Shown here: positions 1-7,855 of the stretch, one piece after another
Layout of the letters: the number at the start of each line of letters is the position of its first letter
How positions within the stretch are numbered: the stretch's first letter is position 1
NCBI GenBank assembly: GCA_036770365.1
Contig: DAIPJH010000016.1
Location: 1-43,818 of the forward strand
Direction: 5' to 3'
Source of the DNA: DAIPJH01 sp036770365
GTDB taxonomy: Bacteria > Pseudomonadota > Alphaproteobacteria > Rickettsiales > UBA998
Length of the DNA stretch: 43,818 nt
The notes under the pieces: model-generated
What the model was told of the DNA's origin: nothing
Database searches by the model: none
The model's input: only the letters and a program-made list of their open reading frames with translations
Program-made: the position numbers and the translations under genes

Positions 1-20
1 GGTAGAGGCGGAGCCATACA

Positions 21-341
21 ATGCTAAACCAAAAAATAAGAATTCGTCTCTCAGGTTTTGACCACAGTGTGTTGGATCATTCTACCCGTGAGATTGTTAA
101 TACAGCAAAGCGTACTGGTGCGCGTGTTCGTGGTCCCGTGCCGCTTCCACGTCGTCGTGAAGTGTTTACGGTTAACCGTTCGCCGCATATTGATAAAAAA
201 TCTCGTGAGCAGTTTGAGATTCGCACTCACAAGCGTCTGATTGACATTGTGGATGCTACCCCTCAAACCGTTGACGCATTGGGTCGCCTTGATTTATCAG
301 CGGGCGTTGATGTCGAAATTACCGTACTTGGAGCAGCATAA
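21..341 (+). CDS. rpsJ: 30S ribosomal protein S10
   Basis: S10 (NusE) is a protein of the 30S head and also a partner of NusB and NusG in antitermination. The 106-residue product has the family core: STREIVNTAKRTGA, a proline-rich VRGPVPLPRR loop and the NRSPHIDKKSREQFEIRTHKR signature, ending in DVEITVLGAA. The ATG is preceded by a purine-rich gaggcggag ribosome binding site. It is the first gene of an unbroken S10–spc series, and rplC begins one base after its stop. Only 20 bases lie upstream in this window, so the operon promoter and any L4-type leader are out of sight. Identity is certain from the sequence. Confidence 0.98.
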   Translation: MLNQKIRIRLSGFDHSVLDHSTREIVNTAKRTGARVRGPVPLPRRREVFTVNRSPHIDKKSREQFEIRTHKRLIDIVDATPQTVDALGRLDLSAGVDVEITVLGAA

Positions 342-342
342 A

Positions 343-1089
343 ATGCGTACCGGTTTAATAGCAAAAAAAGTGGGTATGACCCGCATGTTTACAGATGATG
401 GCAAGCACGTCCCTGTGACTGTTTTACAGCTTGATAATGTTCAAGTTGTGGCACAAAAAACAATTGCTAAGGATGGTTATACTGCGGTGCAGTTGGGCTA
501 TGGTGATGCAAAAGTGAAAAATGTAACCAAGCCTATGCGTGGTCATTTTGCGAAAGCAAAAGTTGCGCCTAAGCGTAAACTTGTGGAATTTCGTGTTGAC
601 GAAAATGCATTGGTTGACGTGGGCGCGCAGCTTTCTGCGGATCACTTCCTTTCAGGTCAGTTTGTCGATGTGACAGGTACGAGCAAAGGTAAGGGCTTTG
701 CAGGGGTTATGAAGCGTTGGAACTTTGCAGGTTTGGAAGCATCACATGGTGTCTCTATTTCTCACCGTTCACATGGTTCGACGGGTCAGCGTCAAGATCC
801 TGGTAAGGTATTTAAAGGCAAGAAGATGGCGGGTCATCTTGGTGATGAGCGTATTACTACGCAAAATCTCAAGGTGGTATCTACCGATGAAGCACGTGGA
901 CTTATCCTGATTGAAGGTGCAGTGCCAGGTGCAAAGGATAGTTATGTATTGGTGCGCGATGCGGTTAAACGTGCGCGTCCTGCTGCAGTTCCCTATCCTG
1001 CAAAGCTAATTGGCGCAGGTCAAGAAGCGGTACAGTCTGAGGAGATTGCTGAAGTAGCAGCTCCTGTAGATGATTCAACAGAAGCATAG
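343..1089 (+). CDS. rplC: 50S ribosomal protein L3
   Basis: L3 is an early-assembly protein that binds 23S rRNA near the peptidyl transferase centre. I place the start at the ATG at 343 (MRTGLIAKKVGMTRMF), one base after the rpsJ stop and behind a ggag motif. The open frame continues upstream to 241, but that part is only a shadow of rpsJ. The 248-residue protein contains the central loop SHGSTGQRQDPGKVFKGKKMAG, including the glutamine that PrmB methylates in enterobacteria. It is about 40 residues longer than E. coli L3 because of an Ala/Glu/Val-rich C-terminal tail, a difference I recall as common in alphaproteobacteria. Confidence 0.97.
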   Translation: MRTGLIAKKVGMTRMFTDDGKHVPVTVLQLDNVQVVAQKTIAKDGYTAVQLGYGDAKVKNVTKPMRGHFAKAKVAPKRKLVEFRVDENALVDVGAQLSADHFLSGQFVDVTGTSKGKGFAGVMKRWNFAGLEASHGVSISHRSHGSTGQRQDPGKVFKGKKMAGHLGDERITTQNLKVVSTDEARGLILIEGAVPGAKDSYVLVRDAVKRARPAAVPYPAKLIGAGQEAVQSEEIAEVAAPVDDSTEA

Positions 1090-1109
1090 GTTAGGCGAAG
1101 GGCAGAGTG

Positions 1110-1727
1110 ATGAAAGCCAAGGTAATAACATTAGATGCAGCGGCAAGCGGTGAGATTGAACTCAGTGAAGCTGTATTTGGTTTGCCAGCACGCAAAGATA
1201 TTTTGCAGCGTGTGGTAGAGTGGCAGCGTGCAAAGGCGCGTGCGGGAACGCATAAAACCAAGCAGCGCGCTGAAGTAAGTGGCACGACCAAGAAAATGTA
1301 CAAACAAAAAGGTACGGGTAGTGCGCGTCATGGTGCAAAACGTGCGCCACAATTTAGAGGTGGTGGTATTGTTTTTGGTCCTCTCGTGCGTTCTCATGCC
1401 CATGAATTGACTAAAAAATTTCGTCGTTTGGCGTTAAAGACTGCTTTGTCGGCGAAGCAAGCTGCGGGTGATTTGGTGATTTTGCAAGATACCAAAATGT
1501 CTGAAGCTAAGACGAGTGCGTTTGTAGAAAAAGTAGCAAAGTTAGGCTGGGTTAAGCCACTTATTATTGACGTAACGGTTGATGAGGCGTTTGCACTTGC
1601 TGCTCGTAATGTAAAAAATGTTGATGTATTGCCGCAAGTGGGTGTGAATGTGTATGACATTCTTCGTCATAAAGAATTGGTCTTGACCAAAGCTGCGGTT
1701 GAAACGCTGGAGGCGAGACTGTCATGA
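1110..1727 (+). CDS. rplD: 50S ribosomal protein L4
   Basis: L4 binds 23S rRNA domain I and its extended loop lines the exit tunnel. In E. coli it also represses the S10 operon by acting on the leader RNA. The protein starts MKAKVITLDAAASGEIEL and contains the basic tunnel loop KMYKQKGTGSARHGAKRAPQFRGGGIVFGP. The ATG at 1110 sits about 8 nt after a gaagg motif. An in-frame GTG at 1107 is a possible but less likely start. The product is 205 residues, normal for the family. The end overlaps rplW by four bases (ATGA), implying translational coupling. Confidence 0.97.
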   Translation: MKAKVITLDAAASGEIELSEAVFGLPARKDILQRVVEWQRAKARAGTHKTKQRAEVSGTTKKMYKQKGTGSARHGAKRAPQFRGGGIVFGPLVRSHAHELTKKFRRLALKTALSAKQAAGDLVILQDTKMSEAKTSAFVEKVAKLGWVKPLIIDVTVDEAFALAARNVKNVDVLPQVGVNVYDILRHKELVLTKAAVETLEARLS

Positions 1728-2044
1728 GTAAAGCAAAAAAAGTAGAAGCGATAAATGCTTCATTGTTTGATATCATCTTGCGTCCCGTGGTGACTGAGAA
1801 GTCGACTGCGGCAAGTGAACAAAACAAGCTTGTGTTTGTTGTGCGTAAGAACGCTGATAAACCAACCATTAAAGAAGCTGTAGAGAAAATTTTTGGTGTG
1901 TCTGTAACCGCAGTAAATACCATTACCACCAAAGGTAAACAAAAGCGTTTCCGTGGTATTCTCGGTCAGCGTTCTGATGTTAAAAAAGCGATTGTGACTC
2001 TCAAGCAAGGTGAGTCTATCGATCTTGCAGCGGGAGTGAAGTAA
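1724..2044 (+). CDS. rplW: 50S ribosomal protein L23
   Basis: L23 sits at the tunnel exit and forms the docking site for trigger factor and the signal recognition particle. The 106-residue product has the family pattern LRPVVTEKST near the N-terminus, then KLVFVVRKNADKPTIKEAVEKIFGVSV and the basic TTKGKQKRFRG loop. The start ATG overlaps the rplD stop as ATGA. The last codon is followed after one base by rplB. Length and context are normal. Confidence 0.97.
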   Translation: MSKAKKVEAINASLFDIILRPVVTEKSTAASEQNKLVFVVRKNADKPTIKEAVEKIFGVSVTAVNTITTKGKQKRFRGILGQRSDVKKAIVTLKQGESIDLAAGVK

Positions 2045-2045
2045 C

Positions 2046-2882
2046 ATGGCACTTAAGTCCTTTAATCCTATTACACCTTCTCAGCGTCAGCTTGTTCAGC
2101 TTGATCGTAAGGAATTGTACAAAGGTGATCCTATCAAGTCTTTGACGGTAGGTCTTACCAAGTCAGGTGGTCGTAACAATAACGGTCGTATTACTACCCG
2201 TCATATTGGTGGTGGTCATAAGCGTCGTTATCGTGTAATTGATTTTAAACGTAATCGTTTGGATGTTGTGGCGACCGTGGAGCGTATTGAATACGATCCT
2301 AACCGTACCTCGTTCATTGCGCTTGTACGTTATGAAGATGATACGCTTGCCTACATCATTGCGCCGCAACGTCTTGCAGCGGGTGACAAAGTGGTGGCAG
2401 CGGAGCGTGCGGATATTAAGCCTGGTAATGCGATGCCACTTAAGAATATTCCGATTGGTACGATTATCCACAATGTGGAGATGAAACCAGGTAAAGGTGG
2501 TCAGTTGGCGCGTTCCGCGGGTGCTTATGTGCAGCTTGTGGGGAAAGATTCTGGTTATGCTCAGGTAAAGCTTCGCTCAGGTGAACTTCGCATGGTGCAT
2601 GCTGATTGTATGGCAAGCATTGGTGCGGTGTCTAACCCTGATCATCAGAACATCAATGATGGTAAAGCGGGTCGTACTCGTTGGAAGGGGACTCGTCCTA
2701 CCGTTCGTGGTGTGGCGATGAACCCAGTCGATCACCCACATGGTGGTGGTGAAGGTCGTACTTCTGGTGGTCGTAATCCTGTGACACCTTGGGGTAAATG
2801 CACGAAGGGTAAGCGTACACGTTCTACTCGTAAGAAAAACAAAATGATTATTCGTACTCGTCATCAGGCGAAAAAACGTTAA
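2046..2882 (+). CDS. rplB: 50S ribosomal protein L2
   Basis: L2 is essential for subunit association and peptidyl transferase function. The 278-residue protein begins MALKSFNPITPSQRQ and carries GRITTRHIGGGHKRRYR. Near the C-terminus it has the highly conserved MNPVDHPHGGGEGRTSGG segment, which contains the histidine long implicated in peptidyl transfer. The tail KGKRTRSTRKKNKMIIRTRHQAKKR is strongly basic, as in the family. It begins one base after the rplW stop and is followed by rpsS behind an aaggaga site. Confidence 0.98.
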   Translation: MALKSFNPITPSQRQLVQLDRKELYKGDPIKSLTVGLTKSGGRNNNGRITTRHIGGGHKRRYRVIDFKRNRLDVVATVERIEYDPNRTSFIALVRYEDDTLAYIIAPQRLAAGDKVVAAERADIKPGNAMPLKNIPIGTIIHNVEMKPGKGGQLARSAGAYVQLVGKDSGYAQVKLRSGELRMVHADCMASIGAVSNPDHQNINDGKAGRTRWKGTRPTVRGVAMNPVDHPHGGGEGRTSGGRNPVTPWGKCTKGKRTRSTRKKNKMIIRTRHQAKKR

Positions 2883-2902
2883 TTAATGAAAAGGAGAGTT
2901 TT

Positions 2903-3181
2903 GTGACTCGTTCGGTTTGGAAAGGTCCTTTCTTTGATGCATATTTGCTCAAGAAAGCAGAAGAAGCAAAAAAGTCAACACGTAACCAAGTGATTCAAAC
3001 TTGGTCTCGTCGTTCGACCATTATTCCACAGTTCGTTGGGTTGACCTTCGGTGTGTATAACGGTCAGAAATTTATTCCTGTCATTGTGACGGAAGAAATG
3101 ATTGGTCACAAGCTTGGTGAATTCGCTCCTACCCGTACTTATCACGGACATGGCGCAGATAAAAAAGCAAAACGTAAATAA
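2903..3181 (+). CDS. rpsS: 30S ribosomal protein S19
   Basis: S19 forms a complex with S13 in the 30S head, close to the A and P sites. The 92-residue product starts MTRSVWKGPFFDAYLLKKAEE from a GTG codon at 2903, chosen because a clear aaggagag site lies upstream and the N-terminus is exactly the family one. The C-terminal half has RSTIIPQFVGLTFGVYNG, GHKLGEFAPTRTYHGH and a basic end, all diagnostic of S19. Confidence 0.97.
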   Translation: MTRSVWKGPFFDAYLLKKAEEAKKSTRNQVIQTWSRRSTIIPQFVGLTFGVYNGQKFIPVIVTEEMIGHKLGEFAPTRTYHGHGADKKAKRK

Positions 3182-3205
3182 CCCTCTTAGGTGATGGAAA
3201 AAGTC

Positions 3206-3586
3206 ATGTCCAAGAAACAAACAGTGCGTAGCTTGAAAGATAATGAGGCGAAAGTCGTCCTTAATCGTTTACGCGTAAGCCCTCAAAAATTGAACCTCGT
3301 TGCGCAAATGATTCGTGGCCTTCCTGTGAATCAGGCGTTGACGCAGCTTACATTTTCAAGCCGCCGAATCGCAGGTGATGTCAAGAAAGCCTTGCTTTCT
3401 GCGATTGCCAATGCAGAACATAATCATCAGCTTGATGTGGATAGCTTGATCGTATCAGAGGCGTGGGTTGGAAAAAATATGGTGATGAAGCGTTTTCATG
3501 CTCGCGGTCGTGGTCGTGGCGCGCAGATTCTGAAGCCATTTAGCAATATCACCATCGTGGTGCGTGAAGTAGAGGAGCTAGCATAA
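3206..3586 (+). CDS. rplV: 50S ribosomal protein L22
   Basis: L22 lines the exit tunnel with L4; its beta-hairpin is the site of macrolide-resistance mutations in other bacteria. I choose the ATG at 3206 (MSKKQTVRSLKDNEA, 126 residues) because it matches the family start and follows a ggaaa motif at suitable spacing; GTG 3191 and ATG 3194 are in frame upstream but have poor ribosome binding sites. Motifs include LRVSPQKLNLVAQMIRG and the hairpin ending KRFHARGRGRGAQILKPFS. The stop overlaps the rpsC start as TAATG. Confidence 0.95.
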   Translation: MSKKQTVRSLKDNEAKVVLNRLRVSPQKLNLVAQMIRGLPVNQALTQLTFSSRRIAGDVKKALLSAIANAEHNHQLDVDSLIVSEAWVGKNMVMKRFHARGRGRGAQILKPFSNITIVVREVEELA

Positions 3587-4254
3587 TGGGTCAGAAAGTA
3601 AATCCAATTGGCTTGCGCCTAGGTATCAACAAAACGTGGGATTCACGTTGGTTTGCTAAAAATGCAGATTTTGCAGATAAGTTGCATGAAGATCTTAAGA
3701 TTCGTGCTTATTTGAAGAAGACTTTGCATGCCGCGGGTGTAAGTAAGATCGTGATTGAGCGTCCTGCGAAAAAGGCAATCGTTTATATTCATACAGCGCG
3801 TCCAGGTATCGTGATTGGTAAAAAAGGTGCAGATATCGAAAAGATGAAAAAAGATATTGCACGCTTTACCAAGGACGATGTGCATTTAAATATTGTTGAG
3901 ATTCGTAAGCCTGAGCTTGATGCTACATTGGTGGCAGAAGGTATCGCACAGCAGTTGGAACGTCGTATTGCTTTCCGTCGTGCGATGAAGCGTGCGGTTC
4001 AATCTGCGCTTCGTCTTGGCGCATTGGGTATTCGTATCAATTGCGGTGGTCGTCTTGGTGGTGCAGAGATTGCGCGTACTGAGTGGTATCGTGAAGGTCG
4101 TGTGCCGCTTCATACCCTACGTGCAGACGTAGACTATGGTATTGCAAGCGCACACACCACGTATGGGGTGATTGGGATCAAGGTGTGGATCTTCAAAGGT
4201 GAGGTTCTTGGTAAGCAAGATCATAGCCCAGAAGAACATAAAGTGGTTGCTTAA
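3586..4254 (+). CDS. rpsC: 30S ribosomal protein S3
   Basis: S3 lies at the mRNA entry channel and takes part in helicase activity. The 222-residue protein starts MGQKVNPIGLRLGINKTWDSRWF. It has a type II KH domain around residues 40-110 with the GxxG-like motif PGIVIGKKGADIEKMKK, and a C-terminal domain with GGRLGGAEIARTEWYREGRVPLHTLRADVDYG. Its ATG overlaps the rplV stop by one base. It is the last gene before a 106-bp gap that holds a hairpin, so rplP downstream may be expressed partly independently. Confidence 0.98.
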   Translation: MGQKVNPIGLRLGINKTWDSRWFAKNADFADKLHEDLKIRAYLKKTLHAAGVSKIVIERPAKKAIVYIHTARPGIVIGKKGADIEKMKKDIARFTKDDVHLNIVEIRKPELDATLVAEGIAQQLERRIAFRRAMKRAVQSALRLGALGIRINCGGRLGGAEIARTEWYREGRVPLHTLRADVDYGIASAHTTYGVIGIKVWIFKGEVLGKQDHSPEEHKVVA

Positions 4255-4290
4255 TTAGCTCTTTACTTTTGTATTTTTTAAAGATATAAG

Positions 4291-4316
4291 TTCGCCCCCT
4301 CGGCGAATGGGGTTTT
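4291..4316 (+). terminator. Hairpin with T-run in the rpsC–rplP gap (attenuator-like)
   Basis: The gap between rpsC and rplP contains a perfect 6-bp stem, TTCGCC (4291-4296) with GGCGAA (4302-4307), around a CCCTC loop. An alternative pairing of CCCC (about 4296-4299) with GGGG (4309-4312) is followed directly by TTTT. These mutually exclusive structures look like an attenuator or weak terminator. The other genes of this operon are separated by 0 to about 46 bases, so the 106-base gap stands out. Function is inference. Confidence 0.35.
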
Positions 4317-4360
4317 AGTCACTTTGATTAAAGCTACTACCTAGAAAAAGGAGCAGGGCT

Positions 4361-4774
4361 ATGTTAAGTCCAAAGAGAACAAAGTTCCGTAAAATGCACA
4401 AAGGTCGCATTCACGGTAACGCAAAGGGCGGCACCGAACTTAATTTTGGTGCGTTCGGGTTGAAGGCGTTAGAGCCTGAGCGCGTAACTGCGCGTCAGAT
4501 TGAGGCCGCTCGTCGTTCGATTTCTCGTTATGTGCGTCGCGTTGGTCGTTTGTGGATTCGTATCTTTCCTGATACTCCTGTGACGGCGAAGCCAGCGGAA
4601 GTGCGTATGGGTAAGGGTAAGGGTTCGGTGGAATTCTGGGCAGCGAAAGTGAAGCCTGGTCGCATCATGTTTGAAATTGATGGTGTGGACGAAGAAACGG
4701 CGCGTCAAGCTTTTGCGCGTGCTTCTGCGAAGTTGCCGATTAAAACTAAGTTTATTTCGCGCGTTGGCGAGTGA
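4361..4774 (+). CDS. rplP: 50S ribosomal protein L16
   Basis: L16 organises the A-site region of the 50S subunit. The 137-residue product begins MLSPKRTKFRKMHKGRIHGNAKGG and includes ITARQIEAARRSISRYVRR-type sequence (here VTARQIEAARRSISRYVRR), WIRIFPDTPVTAKPAEVRMGKGKG and the end AKLPIKTKFISR, all typical. A good aaggag ribosome binding site precedes the ATG. It resumes the S10 operon after the hairpin-containing gap and is followed by rpmC seven bases later. Confidence 0.97.
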   Translation: MLSPKRTKFRKMHKGRIHGNAKGGTELNFGAFGLKALEPERVTARQIEAARRSISRYVRRVGRLWIRIFPDTPVTAKPAEVRMGKGKGSVEFWAAKVKPGRIMFEIDGVDEETARQAFARASAKLPIKTKFISRVGE

Positions 4775-4781
4775 GGCTGAT

Positions 4782-4985
4782 ATGAAAATGGAAGATTTAA
4801 AAGGTAAGCAAGCTTCGGAATTGAACGCTCTTGTTCTTTCTATGAAGAAAGAGATGTTTAATCTCCGCTTTCAGCGTGCTTCTGGTGAGTTGGCGAACAC
4901 GGCGCGTTTTCGTGAAGTTCGTAGAGATATTGCTCGTGTGAAGACCGCGCTTGGTGCGTTGATTCAGTCTTCTAAAGCAGCGTAG
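4782..4985 (+). CDS. rpmC: 50S ribosomal protein L29
   Basis: L29 is a small helical protein at the tunnel exit next to L23. The product is 67 residues, MKMEDLKGKQASELNALVLSMKKEMFNLRFQ..., with the two-helix LxxLxKELFNLRFQ-type core and an RRDIARVKT motif. The frame is open upstream to 4671 inside rplP, but the true start is the ATG at 4782 behind a gagg site, just after the rplP stop. An in-frame ATG two codons later (4788) is an alternative. Confidence 0.94.
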   Translation: MKMEDLKGKQASELNALVLSMKKEMFNLRFQRASGELANTARFREVRRDIARVKTALGALIQSSKAA

Positions 4986-5006
4986 TGGTGAGAGTGAGAT
5001 ACAGAT

Positions 5007-5252
5007 ATGCCTAAAAGAATTTTGCAGGGTACAGTGGTGAGTGATAAGGGTGATAAAACCGTTGTCGTGTTGGTTGAGCGTCGTCTTAAGCACCCGCTTT
5101 ATAAAAAGACTATTCGTCGTAGCAAGCGTTATGCAGCGCATGATGAGGCGAATACCTATAAGACAGGGGATGAGGTGCGCATTGTAGAATGTCGTCCAAT
5201 CTCTAAGACCAAAACTTGGACTGTTTTGGATTCAGTTTCGTCCGTAGCGTAA
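5007..5252 (+). CDS. rpsQ: 30S ribosomal protein S17
   Basis: S17 is a primary binder of 16S rRNA with an OB fold. The 81-residue product MPKRILQGTVVSDKGDKTVVVLVERRLKHPLYKK shows the family N-terminus, then RRSKRYAAHDEANTYKTGDEVRIVECRPISKTK and a C-terminal TWTVLDSV. A gagagtgaga purine stretch precedes the ATG. It lies between rpmC and rplN, as in most bacterial spc operons. Confidence 0.97.
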   Translation: MPKRILQGTVVSDKGDKTVVVLVERRLKHPLYKKTIRRSKRYAAHDEANTYKTGDEVRIVECRPISKTKTWTVLDSVSSVA

Positions 5253-5298
5253 ATAAGAAGTATGCAGCTGTGGCTGCGGTAAAGAAAAGGGGAATCTT

Positions 5299-5667
5299 AT
5301 GATTCAGATGCAGACGACCATGGAAGTAGCAGATAACTCTGGTGCTCGTAAGGTGCAGTGCATTAAGGTGCTTGGTGGGTCACACCGTAATGTTGCCTCT
5401 GTGGGTGATGTGGTGGTGGTTTCTGTAAAAGAGGCTATCCCGCGTGGCAAGGTAAAAAAAGGTGATGTGCATCGTGCCGTGATTGTGCGTACAGCGAAAG
5501 ATGTGCAGCGTGTTGATGGTACTGCAATTCGTTTTGATAAAAACGCGGCGGTGCTTATCAATAAAGCGGGTGAGCCGATTGGTACGCGTATTTTTGGCCC
5601 AGTAGTGCGTGAGCTTCGTGCAAAACGCTTTATGAAAATTGTTTCTCTAGCACCTGAAGTGCTTTAG
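5299..5667 (+). CDS. rplN: 50S ribosomal protein L14
   Basis: L14 forms intersubunit bridges and contacts 16S rRNA. The 122-residue protein begins MIQMQTTMEVADNSGARKVQCIKVLGGSHR and ends GTRIFGPVVRELRAKRFMKIVSLAPEVL, both nearly invariant in the family. A strong aaaaggggaa site precedes the start. Confidence 0.98.
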   Translation: MIQMQTTMEVADNSGARKVQCIKVLGGSHRNVASVGDVVVVSVKEAIPRGKVKKGDVHRAVIVRTAKDVQRVDGTAIRFDKNAAVLINKAGEPIGTRIFGPVVRELRAKRFMKIVSLAPEVL

Positions 5668-5693
5668 GTCATAAGAAAAATAAGGGGCGCGTC

Positions 5694-6008
5694 ATGGCAG
5701 CTAGAATTAAGAAAAATGATGAAGTAGTTGTCCTTGCTGGCAAGGATAAAGGTAAAAAAGGTACGGTTTTAAAGGTTCTTCCAAAAGAAGATCGTGTGAT
5801 TGTATCTGAAGTGAATAAAGTGAAGAAGCATCAGCGTGCTTCTGCTGCGGGTGCAGCGGGCATCGTGGAAAAAGAGGCTGCTCTTCACATTTCTAATGTT
5901 GCACTTGTTGATCCAAAAGACGGCAAGGCAACGCGTGTTGGTTACAAGGTGCTTGCTGATGGCCGTAAGGTGCGTGTGGCGAAGCGTTCTGGTGAAGAAT
6001 TAGCGTAG
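5694..6008 (+). CDS. rplX: 50S ribosomal protein L24
   Basis: L24 initiates 50S assembly. The 104-residue protein has an N-terminal KOW motif, KNDEVVVLAGKDKGKKGTVLKVLPKEDRVIVSEVNKVKKHQ, and a C-terminal part with IVEKEAALHISNVALVDPKDGKATRVGYK. The ATG follows an aaggggcg site. rplE begins within a dozen bases of its stop. Confidence 0.97.
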   Translation: MAARIKKNDEVVVLAGKDKGKKGTVLKVLPKEDRVIVSEVNKVKKHQRASAAGAAGIVEKEAALHISNVALVDPKDGKATRVGYKVLADGRKVRVAKRSGEELA

Positions 6009-6019
6009 GGTTGAGAGCG

Positions 6020-6559
6020 ATGTCACAGGCTAAAGCAGTATATGAAAAAGAGGTGCGCGCAGCACTCCAAGGTAAGTATGGTTATGCCAATACGATGCAG
6101 ATTCCGCGCGTTACCAAAATTGTGTTGAATATGGGTGTGGGTGAAGCTGCGCAAGATAGTAAGGCTGTTAATGGTGCCGCAGATGAGCTTACGCTTATTG
6201 CGGGTCAAAAAGCAGTGGTCACCAGAGCAAAAAAATCTATCGCAGGCTTTAAGCTTCGTGAGGGTGTGCCTGTTGGTTGTCGCGTGACATTGCGTGGTCA
6301 GCGTATGTATGAGTTCTTGGATCGCTTTGTGAATATTGCGATGCCTCGTATTCGAGATTTCCGTGGTCTTAATCCTAAGAGCTTTGATGGTCGCGGTAAC
6401 TATGCCATGGGTATCAAGGAACATATCGTGTTCCCTGAGATTAACTATGACAAAGTGGATAAAGTGCGTGGCTTTGATGTTGTTATCACCACCACCGCGA
6501 AGACAGATGATGAAGCAAGAGATTTACTTGCTGGTCTGAACTTTCCGTTTAGAAAATAA
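6020..6559 (+). CDS. rplE: 50S ribosomal protein L5
   Basis: L5 binds 5S rRNA and contacts the P-site tRNA. The 179-residue form from the ATG at 6020 (MSQAKAVYEKEVRAALQ) fits the family. A TTG nine bases upstream is in frame but unlikely. Motifs: IPRVTKIVLNMGVGEAAQDSK, KKSIAGFKLREGVPVGCRVTLRG, the IRDFRGLNPKSFDGRGNYAMGIKEHIVFPEI block and the end LLAGLNFPFRK. Confidence 0.97.
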   Translation: MSQAKAVYEKEVRAALQGKYGYANTMQIPRVTKIVLNMGVGEAAQDSKAVNGAADELTLIAGQKAVVTRAKKSIAGFKLREGVPVGCRVTLRGQRMYEFLDRFVNIAMPRIRDFRGLNPKSFDGRGNYAMGIKEHIVFPEINYDKVDKVRGFDVVITTTAKTDDEARDLLAGLNFPFRK

Positions 6560-6570
6560 GGAGAAGCACG

Positions 6571-6876
6571 ATGGCTAAGAAAAGCAGTGTTGAGAAGAAT
6601 GATCGTCGTGGTCGTATGATTAAGCAACAAGCGAATCGTCGCGGGAAGCTTAAGGAGATTGTGATGAATCGGGAGTTGTCGATTGAGGAGCGTTTTGCCG
6701 CTCAGTTTAAACTTGCTGAGATGCCTCGTAACGGAGCTAAAGTGCGTTATCGCAACCGTTGTGAAGTGTCTGGTCGTCCTCGCGGTACATACCGTAAGTT
6801 TCGTTTGTCGCGTATTGCATTGCGTCAGCTTGGTTCATTTGGTCAGATTCCTGGCCTTGTTAAGTCCAGCTGGTAG
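6571..6876 (+). CDS. rpsN: 30S ribosomal protein S14 (long, zinc-free form)
   Basis: S14 is a late-assembly protein of the 30S head. The 101-residue product is the long form usual in proteobacteria: MAKKSSVEKNDRRGRMIKQQANRRGKLKEI, then RNRCEVSGRPRGTYRKFRLSRIALRQLGSFGQIPGLVKSSW. The CxxC pairs of the short zinc-binding form are absent; only one cysteine remains. An aaggag site precedes the ATG. Confidence 0.97.
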   Translation: MAKKSSVEKNDRRGRMIKQQANRRGKLKEIVMNRELSIEERFAAQFKLAEMPRNGAKVRYRNRCEVSGRPRGTYRKFRLSRIALRQLGSFGQIPGLVKSSW

Positions 6877-6888
6877 GGAGTTTTTATT

Positions 6889-7287
6889 ATGTCAATGAAT
6901 GATTTACTATCTGATACACTGACGCGCATCCGTAACGGACAACGTGCGCGTCTCGCTACCGTAACCTGCCCATATTCTTCTTTCTGTGCAAACGTGATGG
7001 ATGTTTTGAAGCGTGAAGGTTATATTCGTGATTATCATAAAGCTGAGAATGAGCGCGGTTTGGCGATGCTTGAGATCGAGCTAAAATATCATGAAGGTGA
7101 GCCAGTCATCAAAGAAATTAAGCGTGTCTCTACGCCGGGTCGTCGTGAGTATTCTTCTATTAATGCACTCAAGACATTTTATAATGGTTTAGGTATTGCA
7201 ATCCTTTCTACCTCTCGCGGGGTGCTTTCTGATTATGAAGCGCGCCAACAGAATGTGGGCGGTGAAGTGCTTTGCTGCGTATTTTAA
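6889..7287 (+). CDS. rpsH: 30S ribosomal protein S8
   Basis: S8 binds 16S rRNA helix 21 and, in E. coli, represses the spc operon at the rplX–rplE junction. The 132-residue protein shows NDLLSDTLTRIRNGQRA at the N-terminus and the conserved C-terminal RVSTPGRREYSSIN and GLGIAILSTSRGVLSDYEARQQNVGGEVLCCVF. The ATG at 6889 follows a gggag site. An ATG two codons on is an alternative start. Confidence 0.97.
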   Translation: MSMNDLLSDTLTRIRNGQRARLATVTCPYSSFCANVMDVLKREGYIRDYHKAENERGLAMLEIELKYHEGEPVIKEIKRVSTPGRREYSSINALKTFYNGLGIAILSTSRGVLSDYEARQQNVGGEVLCCVF

Positions 7288-7298
7288 GGAGCTGAGAC

Positions 7299-7832
7299 AT
7301 GTCTCGTTTAGGAAAATTGCCTGTTGCATTCCCTTCTTCAGTATCTGTCAACGTGACCGATACGCGTATTGTGGTTAAAGGTGCGAAGGCTGAACTTAGT
7401 ACGGTTGTTACGGGTGATGTAGAAGTTACTGTGACCAACGGTGAGGTATGGGTGAAACCAGCGAATGACTCTAAACGTGCGCGCACGATGTGGGGTACGG
7501 TTCGTAGTAATGTCAATAACCTTGTAAAAGGTGTGACCGAAGGTTTTACGCGTCAGTTGGAAATTAATGGCGTTGGTTATCGTTCAAATGTCGTCGGTAA
7601 CGTGCTGACATTAGCTCTTGGTTACAGCCATGAGATCAAGTATGTCGTGCCTGCGGGTATCACGGTGGTATGTGAAAAACCAACCTTGATTACGATCACG
7701 GGGGCTGACAAACAAAAAGTCGGTCAGGTATGTGCAGAGATTCGTGCGCTTCGTAAGCCAGAGCCGTATAAAGGCAAAGGTGTGCGTTATGTCGGCGAGT
7801 ATGTACGTATGAAAGAAGGCAAGAAGAAATAA
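7299..7832 (+). CDS. rplF: 50S ribosomal protein L6
   Basis: L6 is located near the factor-binding stalk base. The 177-residue protein begins MSRLGKLPVAFPSSVSVNVTD. It contains two tandem L6 domains and the signature near the C-terminus PEPYKGKGVRYVGEYVRMKEGKKK. An aaggag site precedes the start, and the gap to rpsH is 11 bases. Confidence 0.97.
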   Translation: MSRLGKLPVAFPSSVSVNVTDTRIVVKGAKAELSTVVTGDVEVTVTNGEVWVKPANDSKRARTMWGTVRSNVNNLVKGVTEGFTRQLEINGVGYRSNVVGNVLTLALGYSHEIKYVVPAGITVVCEKPTLITITGADKQKVGQVCAEIRALRKPEPYKGKGVRYVGEYVRMKEGKKK

Positions 7833-7855
7833 TTAGTGGTTTAAGGATATTTGCC

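Noticed and set aside
241..342. N-terminal extension of L3 in the open frame
   Set aside because: This segment overlaps rpsJ in another frame, and the family N-terminus begins exactly at the ATG at 343.
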